Shown here piece by piece: positions 8,820 through 20,427 of a DNA stretch of 52,158 bases. A program made the position numbers and the translations under genes. Within the stretch, counting starts at the first letter, position 1; every line of letters begins with the position of its first letter. The stretch lies in contig CAIXRH010000221.1 in NCBI GenBank assembly GCA_903921785.1, positions 1 through 52,158 on the forward strand, written 5' to 3'. The notes below the pieces were generated by a model. It ran no database searches, was not told the DNA's origin, and saw only the letters and a list, made by a program, of their open reading frames with translations. This DNA comes from an uncultured Pseudomonadota bacterium. Lineage in GTDB: Bacteria; Myxococcota_A; UBA796; SXON01.

Positions 8820-8825
8820 AGGATA
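8820..8825 (-). promoter_or_regulatory. Putative -10 element of the small membrane-protein gene
   Basis: The minus strand reads TATCCT in GCGGTATCCTCCG, ending 6 nt before the ATG. The spacing predicts a leaderless or nearly leaderless mRNA. Confidence 0.4.
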
Positions 8826-8928
8826 CCGCGAGGGGGCGTCGGCTGTCGATGGGGCGCGGCGCCCGATCGCGACGCGCGAGGCGGACCGGAGGGCGGCGGC
8901 GGCCCGGCCGGCGCGCGGCGGTCCGGAG

Positions 8929-9028
8929 GTTCAAGCCGCCGCCGGTCGCGGCGCGCGCAGCGCCGCGACCGAGGCCATCGGCCGAGCCCGCAGGGAGGCC
9001 GACGGCGACCGGAGGGAGCCGGCGCGCC
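8929..9028 (-). repeat. Dispersed repeat B, copy 1, directly after the aspS stop
   Basis: Read on the minus strand, the 100 bp after the aspS stop match the 100 bp downstream of the last gene in the window (52042-52140) at nearly 90 percent by eye. Both start GGCGYGCCGGCTCCC and contain GTCGCCGTCGGCCTCCCTGCG. Near the far end is a strong hairpin at 8945-8969 with 10-bp arms GTCGCGGCGC and GCGCCGCGAC and a 5-nt loop. There is no U-tract. Position and orientation suggest a 3'-end or REP-like element. Confidence 0.8.
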
Positions 9029-10792
9029 CTACCCTTCGTTCGTGTTGCGCACGTACAGCTCCTTGAGCTGCCCCGCGTCCACCGGGCTGGGGGCGCCGGA
9101 CATGAGGTCCTGGGCGCTGGTGGTCTTCGGGAAGGCAATCACGTCGCGGATATTGTCCGTGCCGCAGAGCAGCATGATGATGCGATCGAAGCCGAAGGCG
9201 AGGCCGCCGTGCGGGGGCGCGCCGTGGCGGAGCGCGTCGAGGAGGAAGCCGAACTTCATCTTCGCTTCTTCGTCGGTGAGGCCGATGGTGGAGAACACCT
9301 TGGCCTGCACGTCCGGGTCGTGGATGCGGATGCTGCCGCCGCCGATCTCGTAGCCGTTGCAGACGATGTCGTACGCGTCGGCGAACATCTCGCCTTCGCG
9401 GCCGGTACCGAGGAGCGGGATCGCCTCGGGGCGGGGGCTGGTGAACGGGTGGTGCACCGCCATCCAGCGGCCGCTCTCTTCGTCCTTCTCGAAGCTCGGG
9501 AAGTCCACGACCCACACGAAGCTGTACCCGGGGGGCACGACGCCGAGCTCCTTCGCGACGGCGGGGCGGAGCTTGCCGAGGCCGGCGTTGACCGCGTTGG
9601 GGTTGCCGGCGCCGAGGAGCACGAGGTCGCCCTCGACCGCGCCAGTGGCGGCCGCGATCGCCGACAGTTCGGCTTCGGAGAGCTTGGAGAGCGGGCCCGT
9701 CCACGGGGCGCCGACCTTGCCGTACATCAGCCCGCCGAGCTTGTAGGACTTCACAAAACCGGTCCAGGCGTCGAGCTGCTTGCGGGACACGCTCGCGCCG
9801 CCGCCCTTCACCACGAAGGCCTTGGCGATACCGCCCGCGTCGAGCAGGCCGCGGATCACGGAGAACTCGGTGTTCCGGAGCAGCTCGGTGACGACGGTGT
9901 GCTCCATGCCGAAGCGGGTGTCCGGCGCGTCCACGCCGAAGCGGGTGATCGCCTCGGTGTAGGAGATCACCGGGATTTCCGGCACGGTGTGGCCACCGAT
10001 CTCGTTCCAGAGCGTCTTGACCACGTTGGTGGCCAGCTCCATCACCATCTCCCGGGTGGCGAAGCTCATCTCGATGTCGATCTGGGTGAACTCCGGCTGA
10101 CGGTCGGCGCGGAGGTCTTCGTCGCGGAAACACTTCACGATCTGGAAGTACCGGTCCATCCCGGCGACCATGAGGATCTGCTTGAAGAGCTGCGGGCTCT
10201 GGGGAAGCGCGTACCACTGGCCGGCGTGCACGCGGCTGGGGACCAGGTAGTCGCGCGCGCCCTCGGGCGTGGCCTTGGTGAGGACCGGGGTTTCCACCTC
10301 CACAAAGCCCTCGGCATCCATGTACTTGCGCACGGCGATGGCGGCGCGGTGGCGGGCGACGAGGTTCTTCTGCACTTCGGGCCGGCGCAGGTCGAGGTAG
10401 CGGTACTGCAGCCGCAGGTCCTCGTTGGCGGAGATGTGGCCCTCGATGGAGAAGGGCAGCGGCGGGGTACGCGAGAGGATCTTCACGCTCGAGGCTACGA
10501 TCTCGATCATCCCGGTGGGGAGCTTGGGGTTCGGGCTCGCCCGGAGCTGCACCACCCCCTCCACCTCGACCACGTACTCGAGGTGCACACCGGCCGCAGC
10601 CTGCCGCACCGCCTCGGGCGAACGTTCGTCGGCCACGACCTGCACGAGGCCGTTGCGGTCCCGCAGGTTCACGAAGACCACGCCGCCCATGTCGCGCGCG
10701 TTCTGGGCCCAGCCCTGCACAACCACGGTCTGACCGGCGTGATCGGGGCGAAGCTCTCCACAGGTGTGGGTACGACGGGCGTTCTTGAGCAT
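9029..10792 (-). CDS. aspS: Aspartyl-tRNA synthetase, bacterial type
   Basis: This 587-residue class II synthetase charges tRNA-Asp. Domains in order are an N-terminal OB-fold anticodon-binding domain (HTCGELRPDHAGQTVVVQGW), the catalytic core with FRDEDLRADRQPEFTQIDIE (motif 2), the bacteria-specific GAD insertion in the middle, and motif 3 GLAFGFDRI near the C-terminus. The frame is open further upstream, but homologous sequence begins at this ATG, which has a GAGGA Shine-Dalgarno. TAGTCG on the minus strand lies 21 nt upstream. I cannot tell from sequence alone whether it is discriminating. Repeat B follows the stop immediately. Confidence 0.95.
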   Translation of the reverse strand: MLKNARRTHTCGELRPDHAGQTVVVQGWAQNARDMGGVVFVNLRDRNGLVQVVADERSPEAVRQAAAGVHLEYVVEVEGVVQLRASPNPKLPTGMIEIVASSVKILSRTPPLPFSIEGHISANEDLRLQYRYLDLRRPEVQKNLVARHRAAIAVRKYMDAEGFVEVETPVLTKATPEGARDYLVPSRVHAGQWYALPQSPQLFKQILMVAGMDRYFQIVKCFRDEDLRADRQPEFTQIDIEMSFATREMVMELATNVVKTLWNEIGGHTVPEIPVISYTEAITRFGVDAPDTRFGMEHTVVTELLRNTEFSVIRGLLDAGGIAKAFVVKGGGASVSRKQLDAWTGFVKSYKLGGLMYGKVGAPWTGPLSKLSEAELSAIAAATGAVEGDLVLLGAGNPNAVNAGLGKLRPAVAKELGVVPPGYSFVWVVDFPSFEKDEESGRWMAVHHPFTSPRPEAIPLLGTGREGEMFADAYDIVCNGYEIGGGSIRIHDPDVQAKVFSTIGLTDEEAKMKFGFLLDALRHGAPPHGGLAFGFDRIIMLLCGTDNIRDVIAFPKTTSAQDLMSGAPSPVDAGQLKELYVRNTNEG

Positions 10793-10813
10793 GGGCGTGT
10801 CCTCGGTCGCGGC

Positions 10814-10819
10814 GACTAA
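10814..10819 (-). promoter_or_regulatory. Putative -10 element of aspS
   Basis: The minus strand reads TAGTCG within CGGATTAGTCGCC, 21 nt before the ATG, with the GAGGA Shine-Dalgarno between them. Confidence 0.35.
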
Positions 10820-10838
10820 TCCGAAACAGCGGCGGCCG

Positions 10839-10989
10839 CCCGGCGGAGCCGGGCGCCGGGCTTTCACTGCGGCCCCTGCGGGGCCTCCGTTCAATCCCTG
10901 CCGCGGCTCCGTCGGGGCGCTGACGAGGGGAGGGGCGATCTGGCCGCGGTCGCCGCCCTTGGGCTCCGCTCTCCCGCGCTCCGCGCGGG
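10839..10989. repeat. Three tri-loop hairpins between aspS and the repeat lipoprotein gene
   Basis: Perfect small palindromes occur at 10839-10855 (GCCCGGC/GCCGGGC, loop GGA), 10871-10885 (GGCCCC/GGGGCC, loop TGC) and 10973-10989 (CCCGCGC/GCGCGGG, loop TCC). They lie downstream of the minus-strand 1421-residue gene and upstream of aspS. They resemble the hairpins at 151-239. None has a T-run, so intrinsic termination is uncertain. Confidence 0.6.
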
Positions 10990-11018
10990 ACGCGTCGCCA
11001 ACGGGCGGCTCGCCCTGC

Positions 11019-15280
<4,262 letters not shown>

Positions 15281-15284
<4 letters not shown>

Positions 15285-16330
15285 GGGAGGGTCACCACCA
15301 CGTCGCCCACCGGCGCGGGTTCAGGTTCGTTCGCGACGACGACGACCGCCGCCGCGGTGCCAGCGGCGACGGCCCCGCCGCCGACCGCCGCCCAGAAGCC
15401 CCACTGGCTGGTGAGCGGCTTCTGCTCCACCACTGCGGCGCCGCTGCGCCGGGCGGTGAGCGTTCCGGAGCCGGGCACGTCCACCTTGCCGGTGGCCACG
15501 ACCTCTTCCCCGGACTCCACGGTGATCTCGATGCGGCCCTTGGCGACGCCGGCCACCTTCACGGTGCTGCCGCGGCCGACCTCGAAGCCGTTGAACTTCA
15601 CCACGGCGTCGTCCTTGCCGGTGTTGACCACCACGTCGGCCATCGCCTTGGTGAGACCCACGTCGGCGCTGCCGCGGCCGCCCTTGCGGGTGTCGATCTG
15701 CCGGTAGGCCGTGCCGTATCCTTCGAGGGAGACGGCGACGCCGTGGAGTCCCGCCGCCTGACCCTTGGCCTTCGCAGGGGCGGCGCCGAGGTCCTGCCCG
15801 TCGAGCGCGACCCGCGCGCCGGACGGCTTCGCGGTGACCTCGATGACGCCCTCGCTGCTCTCCAACTGCAGGTCGATCAGGTAGTTCCGTCCCTTCACCA
15901 GCTGCAGGGTGGACTCGAAGGTCTCGAAGCCGGGCGCCTGCGCGTGCCAGGTGACCGCGCCGGCGCCAGGGGACGGCACCCGAACGGGCACGGAGTACGT
16001 CTGCCCGCCGAACGACACGCTGGAGCCAGACGGCCCCGTGAACTCGACGCTGCCCGGCCCGGGCGTGAGGGTGGCCGCGAGGTCGACCGTGCGGCCGGCC
16101 TGGATCTCCACCTGCCGCACGAACGGCTCGAAGTTGTCCGCCACGACCCGCAGCTTGTGCGGCCCGGTGGACAGGTACTTGGTGACCGGGGCGTTGCCGA
16201 TCATCGCCCCGTCCACGTAGACCTCGGCGCCGGGGGCCGACGCGGTGAGGCGCAGGACTCCGGTGGGGTCGGCGGCGGACGCAGGGAAGAACAGCCCCAC
16301 CAGGAGGAGCCAGAGCGCGACGATCGGCAT
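15281..16330 (-). CDS. PEGA-domain envelope protein with C-terminal anchor
   Basis: This 349-residue protein has a signal peptide (cleavage near 19, ASA|A) and two PEGA-type beta domains, at about 24-88 (APGAEVYVDGAMIGNAPVTK) and about 155-220 (PSGARVALDGQDLGAAP). Two further beta-rich segments follow, then a hydrophobic stretch at about 312-337 (Gly/Ala/Val-rich). PEGA domains are usually surface beta modules, so it probably sits in the envelope with most of its length outside the cytoplasm. The frame is open upstream, but this ATG has TACCCT 9 nt before it and begins a proper signal peptide. Its TGA overlaps the ATG of the 1421-residue lipoprotein, so the two are coupled and may act together. 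Confidence 0.85.
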
Positions 16331-16339
16331 GCGTAGGGG

Positions 16340-16345
16340 AGGGTA
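16340..16345 (-). promoter_or_regulatory. Putative -10 element of the PEGA/repeat-lipoprotein operon
   Basis: The minus strand reads TACCCT, ending 9 nt before the ATG. No Shine-Dalgarno lies between, which suggests a leaderless transcript. Confidence 0.4.
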
Positions 16346-16413
16346 CCACGAAGCCACGGGGGCCACCGCGGCAAAGTCCGGGGGCCCGGCGATCCGCCCG
16401 GCGGGACCGGCCG

Positions 16414-16419
16414 TACCCC
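16414..16419 (+). promoter_or_regulatory. Putative -10 element of the amidohydrolase gene
   Basis: TACCCC ends 4 nt before the ATG at 16424, with no Shine-Dalgarno. It lies about 70 bp from the divergent PEGA promoter. Confidence 0.35.
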
Positions 16420-16423
16420 GTGC

Positions 16424-17482
16424 ATGCTCCCCTTCCTCCTCGCTTGCGCGCACCTGGAGTCCACGCCGTCCGACGGGGCGCCGGCCGGCGGGGGAGCGGC
16501 GGAGTCGGCGCCCACCGGGGACGTGGTGCTCACCGGCGCGACCGTCGTGGGGCGCGGGAGGGTGGACCTCGGCTTCGTGGACGGCCGGGTCGGGGACACC
16601 ACGGGGACGCCGGTCGACGAGTCCGGCCGCTGGATCGTCCCGGCGTTCATCGACAGCCACGTGCACCTGGCCTACCTCCCCGAGCCGGAGGCGATGGCCG
16701 CGGGGGGCGTGGCGGGCGTCGTCGACCTCGCCGCGCCCGTCGGGTTCCTGGCCCAATCCCACGGACCGCTGCGCTTCCTGGGCGCCGGTCCGATGATCAC
16801 GGCGCCGGCCGGGTATCCGCTGAATTCCTGGGGGGCGGCCGGCTACGGCCTCGGCGTCGTCGACGCGCCCGAGGCCGCCGCCGCGGTGGATGCGCTCGTG
16901 GACGCCGGGGCCGGGCTCATCAAGGTCCCGTTGGCCGGCGGGCCGGAGCTGGACGACGCCGCGTTCGCGGCCGTGGTGGCGCAGGCGCACGCTCGGGGCG
17001 TGAAGGTGGCGGTGCACGCGCTCGACGCGGACAGCGCGGCGCGGGCGGCGGGCCTGGGCGCAGACGTGCTCGCCCACACCCCGGTGGACCCGGCGTTGGA
17101 CGCGTCGGCCTGGAAGGGGCGGGCGGTGATCTCCACCCTGGGCGCGTTCGGCGGCAGCACGACGACCCGCGCCAACCTCGCCGCCCTCCGCGACGCCGGC
17201 GCCACCGTCCTCTACGGCACCGACTTCGGGAACACCCGCACCCCCGGCGTGGACCCGGACGAGATCGCGCTCCTGATGGAGGCCGGCTTCAGCGGCGCGG
17301 AGATTCTCGCGGCGGGGACCAGCACCCCGGCGACCTTCTGGGGCTTCACCGACCTCGGCGACCTGACCCCGGGGAAGGCGGCGAGCGCCCTCGTCCTGGA
17401 CGCCGATCCGCTGGTGGACCCGACCACGCTGGGCAGGCCGGTCGAGGTTTGGATCGACGGACAACGGGTCGCGGCGCGGTGA
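16424..17482 (+). CDS. Amidohydrolase-family lipoprotein
   Basis: This 352-residue metal-dependent hydrolase is predicted to be exported as a lipoprotein: the first eight residues MLPFLLAC form a minimal lipobox with Cys8. The family metal ligands look complete: HxH at H79 and H81 (DSHVHL), Lys167 (LIKVPL, possibly carboxylated), H198 (AVHAL), H218 (LAHTP) and D267 (GTDFG). This fits an active binuclear amidohydrolase of the prolidase or imidazolonepropionase-like group. The substrate cannot be read from sequence; a periplasmic cyclic amide or dipeptide is possible. The C-terminal beta strands (DLTPGKAASALVLDADP) are typical. It is followed by repeat A and a D-aminopeptidase gene in the same direction. 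Confidence 0.85.
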   Translation: MLPFLLACAHLESTPSDGAPAGGGAAESAPTGDVVLTGATVVGRGRVDLGFVDGRVGDTTGTPVDESGRWIVPAFIDSHVHLAYLPEPEAMAAGGVAGVVDLAAPVGFLAQSHGPLRFLGAGPMITAPAGYPLNSWGAAGYGLGVVDAPEAAAAVDALVDAGAGLIKVPLAGGPELDDAAFAAVVAQAHARGVKVAVHALDADSAARAAGLGADVLAHTPVDPALDASAWKGRAVISTLGAFGGSTTTRANLAALRDAGATVLYGTDFGNTRTPGVDPDEIALLMEAGFSGAEILAAGTSTPATFWGFTDLGDLTPGKAASALVLDADPLVDPTTLGRPVEVWIDGQRVAAR

Positions 17483-17490
17483 GGGCGGCG

Positions 17491-17558
17491 GAGGCCGGCG
17501 CCGACGCGGGTCCTGGCTCGCGAGGGTGGAGAGGGGCCGGGAGGGCAGGGCACCCTCG
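17491..17558 (+). repeat. Dispersed repeat A, copy 1
   Basis: The core GCCGACGCGGGTCCTGGCTC then GCGAGGGTGG and GGGCCGGGAGGG is shared with 46718-46785 (+) and 40861-40920 (-). Here the right half closes a stem: CGAGGGTG (17521-17528) pairs with CACCCTCG (17551-17558). It begins 8 bp after the amidohydrolase stop. Confidence 0.7.
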
Positions 17559-17607
17559 TTCCGAGCGCCGTCGGCTGCGAGTTGGCTCCGCGGGTCCCAT
17601 CGCCGGA

Positions 17608-17613
17608 TAGACC
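17608..17613 (+). promoter_or_regulatory. Putative -10 element of the M55 peptidase gene
   Basis: TAGACC within CCGGATAGACCGG ends 7 nt before the ATG at 17621. No Shine-Dalgarno is seen. Confidence 0.35.
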
Positions 17614-17620
17614 GGCGCGC

Positions 17621-18481
17621 ATGAAGCTGTTCATCGTGGCGGACATGGAAGGGGCGACGGGGATCGTTCACCGGGACCAGCTGGTCCCCGAGGGCGGCGA
17701 GGCGTACCGCTCGGGCTGCCGGCTCCTCACTGGGGACATCAACGCGGTGGTCGCGGGGGCCGTGGCGGAGGGGGTGAAGGAGGTGGTGGTCAGCGAAGGA
17801 CATGCGCATATGCGCAATGTCCTGCTGGAGCACCTGCACCCGGCGGCGCGGCTGGTGTGCGGCCCCGCGCGTTGGGATCAGAAGCCGCTGGTGCAGGTCC
17901 AGGGGCTCGACGAGAGCTTCGACCTCGCCTTCTTCGTCGGCTTCCACAGCCGCGCCGGCACCCCGAACGGCCTGCTCTCCCACACCTGGGTCGGCGCGTG
18001 CGTGCACGAGCTGCGCCTGGACGGCAAGGTCGTTGGGGAGACCGCGCTCAACGCCGCGATCTGCGGCGCCTGGAACGTCCCGGTGGGCCTCGTTGCGGGC
18101 GCGGACGACCTCGCCCGCGAAGCCACCGCCGACCTCGGCGACGCCGTGGAGGCGGTCGCCCTCAAGCGGGCCTTCGGCTTCAACCTCGCCGAGTGCTGGG
18201 GTCCGAAGGCCACCGGCGCCATGCTCCACGACGCGGCCGGCCGCGCTGTCCGTCAAGCGCGCGCGGGCAAGCTCCCGGTGTGGCGCGCAGCGAAGCCCTG
18301 CGTCGCCGAGCTCGACACCCACCGCCGCGAGATGTGCGACCGCATGCACCGCGTGGACGGGCTGGAGCGGATCGGGGAGCGGACCGTCCGCGCCACCGGC
18401 GACGACGTCCGCGACGTGCTCGGGCGGATCTGGGCGGGGCTCAACGCCGCGCTCACCGATGAGCCGGGGTGGTTGAAGTAG
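17621..18481 (+). CDS. M55-family D-aminopeptidase (DppA-like)
   Basis: This 286-residue zinc peptidase of family M55 removes D-amino acids such as D-Ala from short peptides in known members. The metal-site residues align as D8 and E10 (IVADMEG), H61 (in SEGHAHMRN), H109 (FFVGFHSRAG) and E140 (GKVVGETALNA), with H121 in LLSHTW matching a conserved active-site His. The start was placed at this ATG because the family N-terminus MKLFIVADMEG begins there; the frame is open about 40 bp further upstream. There is no signal peptide, so it is probably cytoplasmic. With the preceding exported amidohydrolase it could serve peptide or peptidoglycan-fragment catabolism, which is inference. Confidence 0.9.
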   Translation: MKLFIVADMEGATGIVHRDQLVPEGGEAYRSGCRLLTGDINAVVAGAVAEGVKEVVVSEGHAHMRNVLLEHLHPAARLVCGPARWDQKPLVQVQGLDESFDLAFFVGFHSRAGTPNGLLSHTWVGACVHELRLDGKVVGETALNAAICGAWNVPVGLVAGADDLAREATADLGDAVEAVALKRAFGFNLAECWGPKATGAMLHDAAGRAVRQARAGKLPVWRAAKPCVAELDTHRREMCDRMHRVDGLERIGERTVRATGDDVRDVLGRIWAGLNAALTDEPGWLK

Positions 18482-18483
18482 GC

Positions 18484-18501
18484 CCACCTCGACGAAGGTG
18501 G
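18484..18501. terminator. Possible bidirectional terminator hairpin
   Basis: CCACCT and AGGTGG form a 6-bp stem with a 6-nt loop, placed between the stops of the convergent M55 and PAS genes (18481 and 18506). There is no T-run on either side. Confidence 0.4.
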
Positions 18502-18505
18502 CGAT

Positions 18506-19153
18506 TCACGAGGCGGGACTACGATCGAGGCCGGGGATCGTGGACCGGCCCTGGCTGTCGAACGACGAGGCCGCGCGCGGGTGGTAATGCCGGAAACACG
18601 GCGGGCAAAGGCCGTGGCTCACGTCGGGTAGCGAACGATCCAGGTAGGCGGGCACCCAGTCCCACGTGGCGCTGTGGGTGGCGCGGCGGGTGCGGCGGCA
18701 GTGGCAGCACTGGGTGATGACGCCCCGATGATCGCGGTACCGAAAGTCGGCCGGCGAGGATGCTTCTACGTCGTGCGGGCGCTCCACGCGGAGGTGGTGC
18801 AAGAGCAGCAGGGCGCGCTCCGGGAGCGGGACCACCCGGAGACGGAAGCTGCGGAAGGTGGTCGGGCTCGAACACTCGTAGTCGTGGTCCTCGGGGCGCC
18901 CGGACTCCTGCACCCGCCGGAAGAGCTCGGTGTAGTAGTCGACCACGGCGCCCGCGAAGACGGTGGTGATCGGTCGCCCGTTCCACTTCGCGAGCTCGGG
19001 TGCGTCGTTATCGGCCGCGAAGCGGGACCACGCGCTGTTGCGGTAGCCCACCGAGTAGTCCGGCCGCAGCCCCATCACGGTGTGCGCCGACGCCTCCAGT
19101 TCGACGACGGAGCGGCCGGTGAGCACGGGAGCGAAGTCAGGCGCGAGGTGCAC
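18506..19153 (-). CDS. PAS-like protein with C-terminal Cys cluster
   Basis: This 215-residue, probably cytoplasmic protein has an N-terminal region (about 12-125) that reads like a PAS domain: VVELEASAHTVMGLRPDYSV then YRNSAWSRF, the usual core entry. The C-terminus has C149-C150-x-C152, then TWDWVPAYLDRSLPDVSHGLC and PPC (C183, C186). That is the CxxC ... W..V..Y ... SHGICPxC module found at the end of many PAS or receiver proteins, probably a metal or redox site. The start is GTG at 19153 with no strong Shine-Dalgarno. It follows the FIST gene by 89 bp on the same strand, so a shared signalling role is likely. There is no kinase domain. Confidence 0.7.
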   Translation of the reverse strand: MHLAPDFAPVLTGRSVVELEASAHTVMGLRPDYSVGYRNSAWSRFAADNDAPELAKWNGRPITTVFAGAVVDYYTELFRRVQESGRPEDHDYECSSPTTFRSFRLRVVPLPERALLLLHHLRVERPHDVEASSPADFRYRDHRGVITQCCHCRRTRRATHSATWDWVPAYLDRSLPDVSHGLCPPCFRHYHPRAASSFDSQGRSTIPGLDRSPAS

Positions 19154-19242
19154 AATCCATCGTTACCCGAATGCACGCGCACCCGCAGCAGGGGGGATGT
19201 CGACGTCTCATCAACGACCGAAGGACCGCGCGTGAACGGAGC

Positions 19243-20376
19243 TCAGCCTACGCAGAGCACCCCTGCGTTGTGGAACCGGGGGTGCCCAAGTTCGGGGTGC
19301 GTGTCCACCTCCCCGAGCGACAACGCCCCGAGCACCGGCCGGGAGAGCCGCTCGGAGAGCATCCGCACCTCGTCTACCGCCGCGGCCCCAAAGTGGGCCC
19401 GCCGGCCCGCGCAGTAGAAGGTCATCAGCGGGTCGCCCCGCCGTGCGTCGCCAAAAGCACGGGCCAGGGTCTCGACCGTGTGGGGCTCTCCGGGCTTCGG
19501 CGCACGGAGCACCCGGAGCGCCGAATTCGGCGGAACCTCGCCGATGAACGACAAGGATCCGTCGGCCTGCAGCGCCACCGGGATGCGCACCAGCACGTCG
19601 ACCGCGGTCACCAGGCCGAAGGGGTGGTGCACCCCCTCCGTGTACAGGTTCTCCGCCGTGAGCTCGACCCCCGCCTCCGCGCGGACCATGTCCCGATACG
19701 CTTCGAAGGCCGGGCGCCCGTCGATGTGATCGATCCGGTTGGAGTCCGTGCCGGTGGCACGCCCCAGGCTGCGCGTGGTCGGGTAGCCGTGAGCCAGCGC
19801 GGCCTGAACGGCCCCGGGGACGAGCAACACGGCCACGCCGTGGCCGACGAGCCGCTCCGCGTCGAACAGGCAGGGCATCGGCTGGAACGTCTCGCTGCCC
19901 ACGCTCACCCCGGCGTAGCGCACCCTTCCGCGCAGCTCCCCGTGGATGGCCGCGAGGAGGCTCGAGAGGTTGGGGACCATCGCGTCGAACAGCAGGAGCA
20001 GGGTCGGGCGCGCCGACGCGTCCTCCATCGGCTCGGGCAGCCGCAAGGCGGCGGCCGCCATGGCGACCGTGCGGCCCGCCGCCTCGGCGTCGTCCGGGAG
20101 GTCGCCGAGCAGGACGTGCGGTGAACTGCGGAGGGTGGGGAGCAACCAGGCGCCCTCCGAGGAGATCTCCGATTCGGAGAGCAAGCCTGGGAAGACGGCG
20201 CCGACAAGGGTCACGCCCCGGGCCCGGCATTCCGCTTGGATCATCGGCACAAGCGCCCGATCACGCTCCGCGACGAGCGCGAAGAGGCCGGCTCCGGGGA
20301 CCTCCCCCGCCCAGCCATCCAACCACCGCGCCAGCATGGCGCTATCTTGCGCCAAGAGCCGCAAGGGTGACCGCAT
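19243..20376 (-). CDS. FIST-domain sensory protein
   Basis: This 377-residue protein has FIST_N (about 1-200) and FIST_C (about 215-370) domains, predicted small-ligand sensors often linked to signalling proteins. Recognisable stretches are GVTLVGAVFPGLLSESEIS, RVRYAGVSVGSETF, AALAHGYPTTRSLG and, in the C-terminal part, the FYCAGR motif followed by LGALSLGEVDTHP and FHNAGVLCVG. It lacks transmembrane segments. ATG 20376 is used; a second Met at residue 14 is possible. The gene sits 51 bp behind the acyl-CoA synthetase gene and ahead of the PAS gene, so ligand sensing could be tied to acyl-CoA metabolism. The ligand is unknown. Confidence 0.85.
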   Translation of the reverse strand: MRSPLRLLAQDSAMLARWLDGWAGEVPGAGLFALVAERDRALVPMIQAECRARGVTLVGAVFPGLLSESEISSEGAWLLPTLRSSPHVLLGDLPDDAEAAGRTVAMAAAALRLPEPMEDASARPTLLLLFDAMVPNLSSLLAAIHGELRGRVRYAGVSVGSETFQPMPCLFDAERLVGHGVAVLLVPGAVQAALAHGYPTTRSLGRATGTDSNRIDHIDGRPAFEAYRDMVRAEAGVELTAENLYTEGVHHPFGLVTAVDVLVRIPVALQADGSLSFIGEVPPNSALRVLRAPKPGEPHTVETLARAFGDARRGDPLMTFYCAGRRAHFGAAAVDEVRMLSERLSRPVLGALSLGEVDTHPELGHPRFHNAGVLCVG

Positions 20377-20427
20377 CGGTCGTCTCGACCGGCCCGTTAT
20401 CGGCTGGGAGGGCGGCCGGCGAACCGG

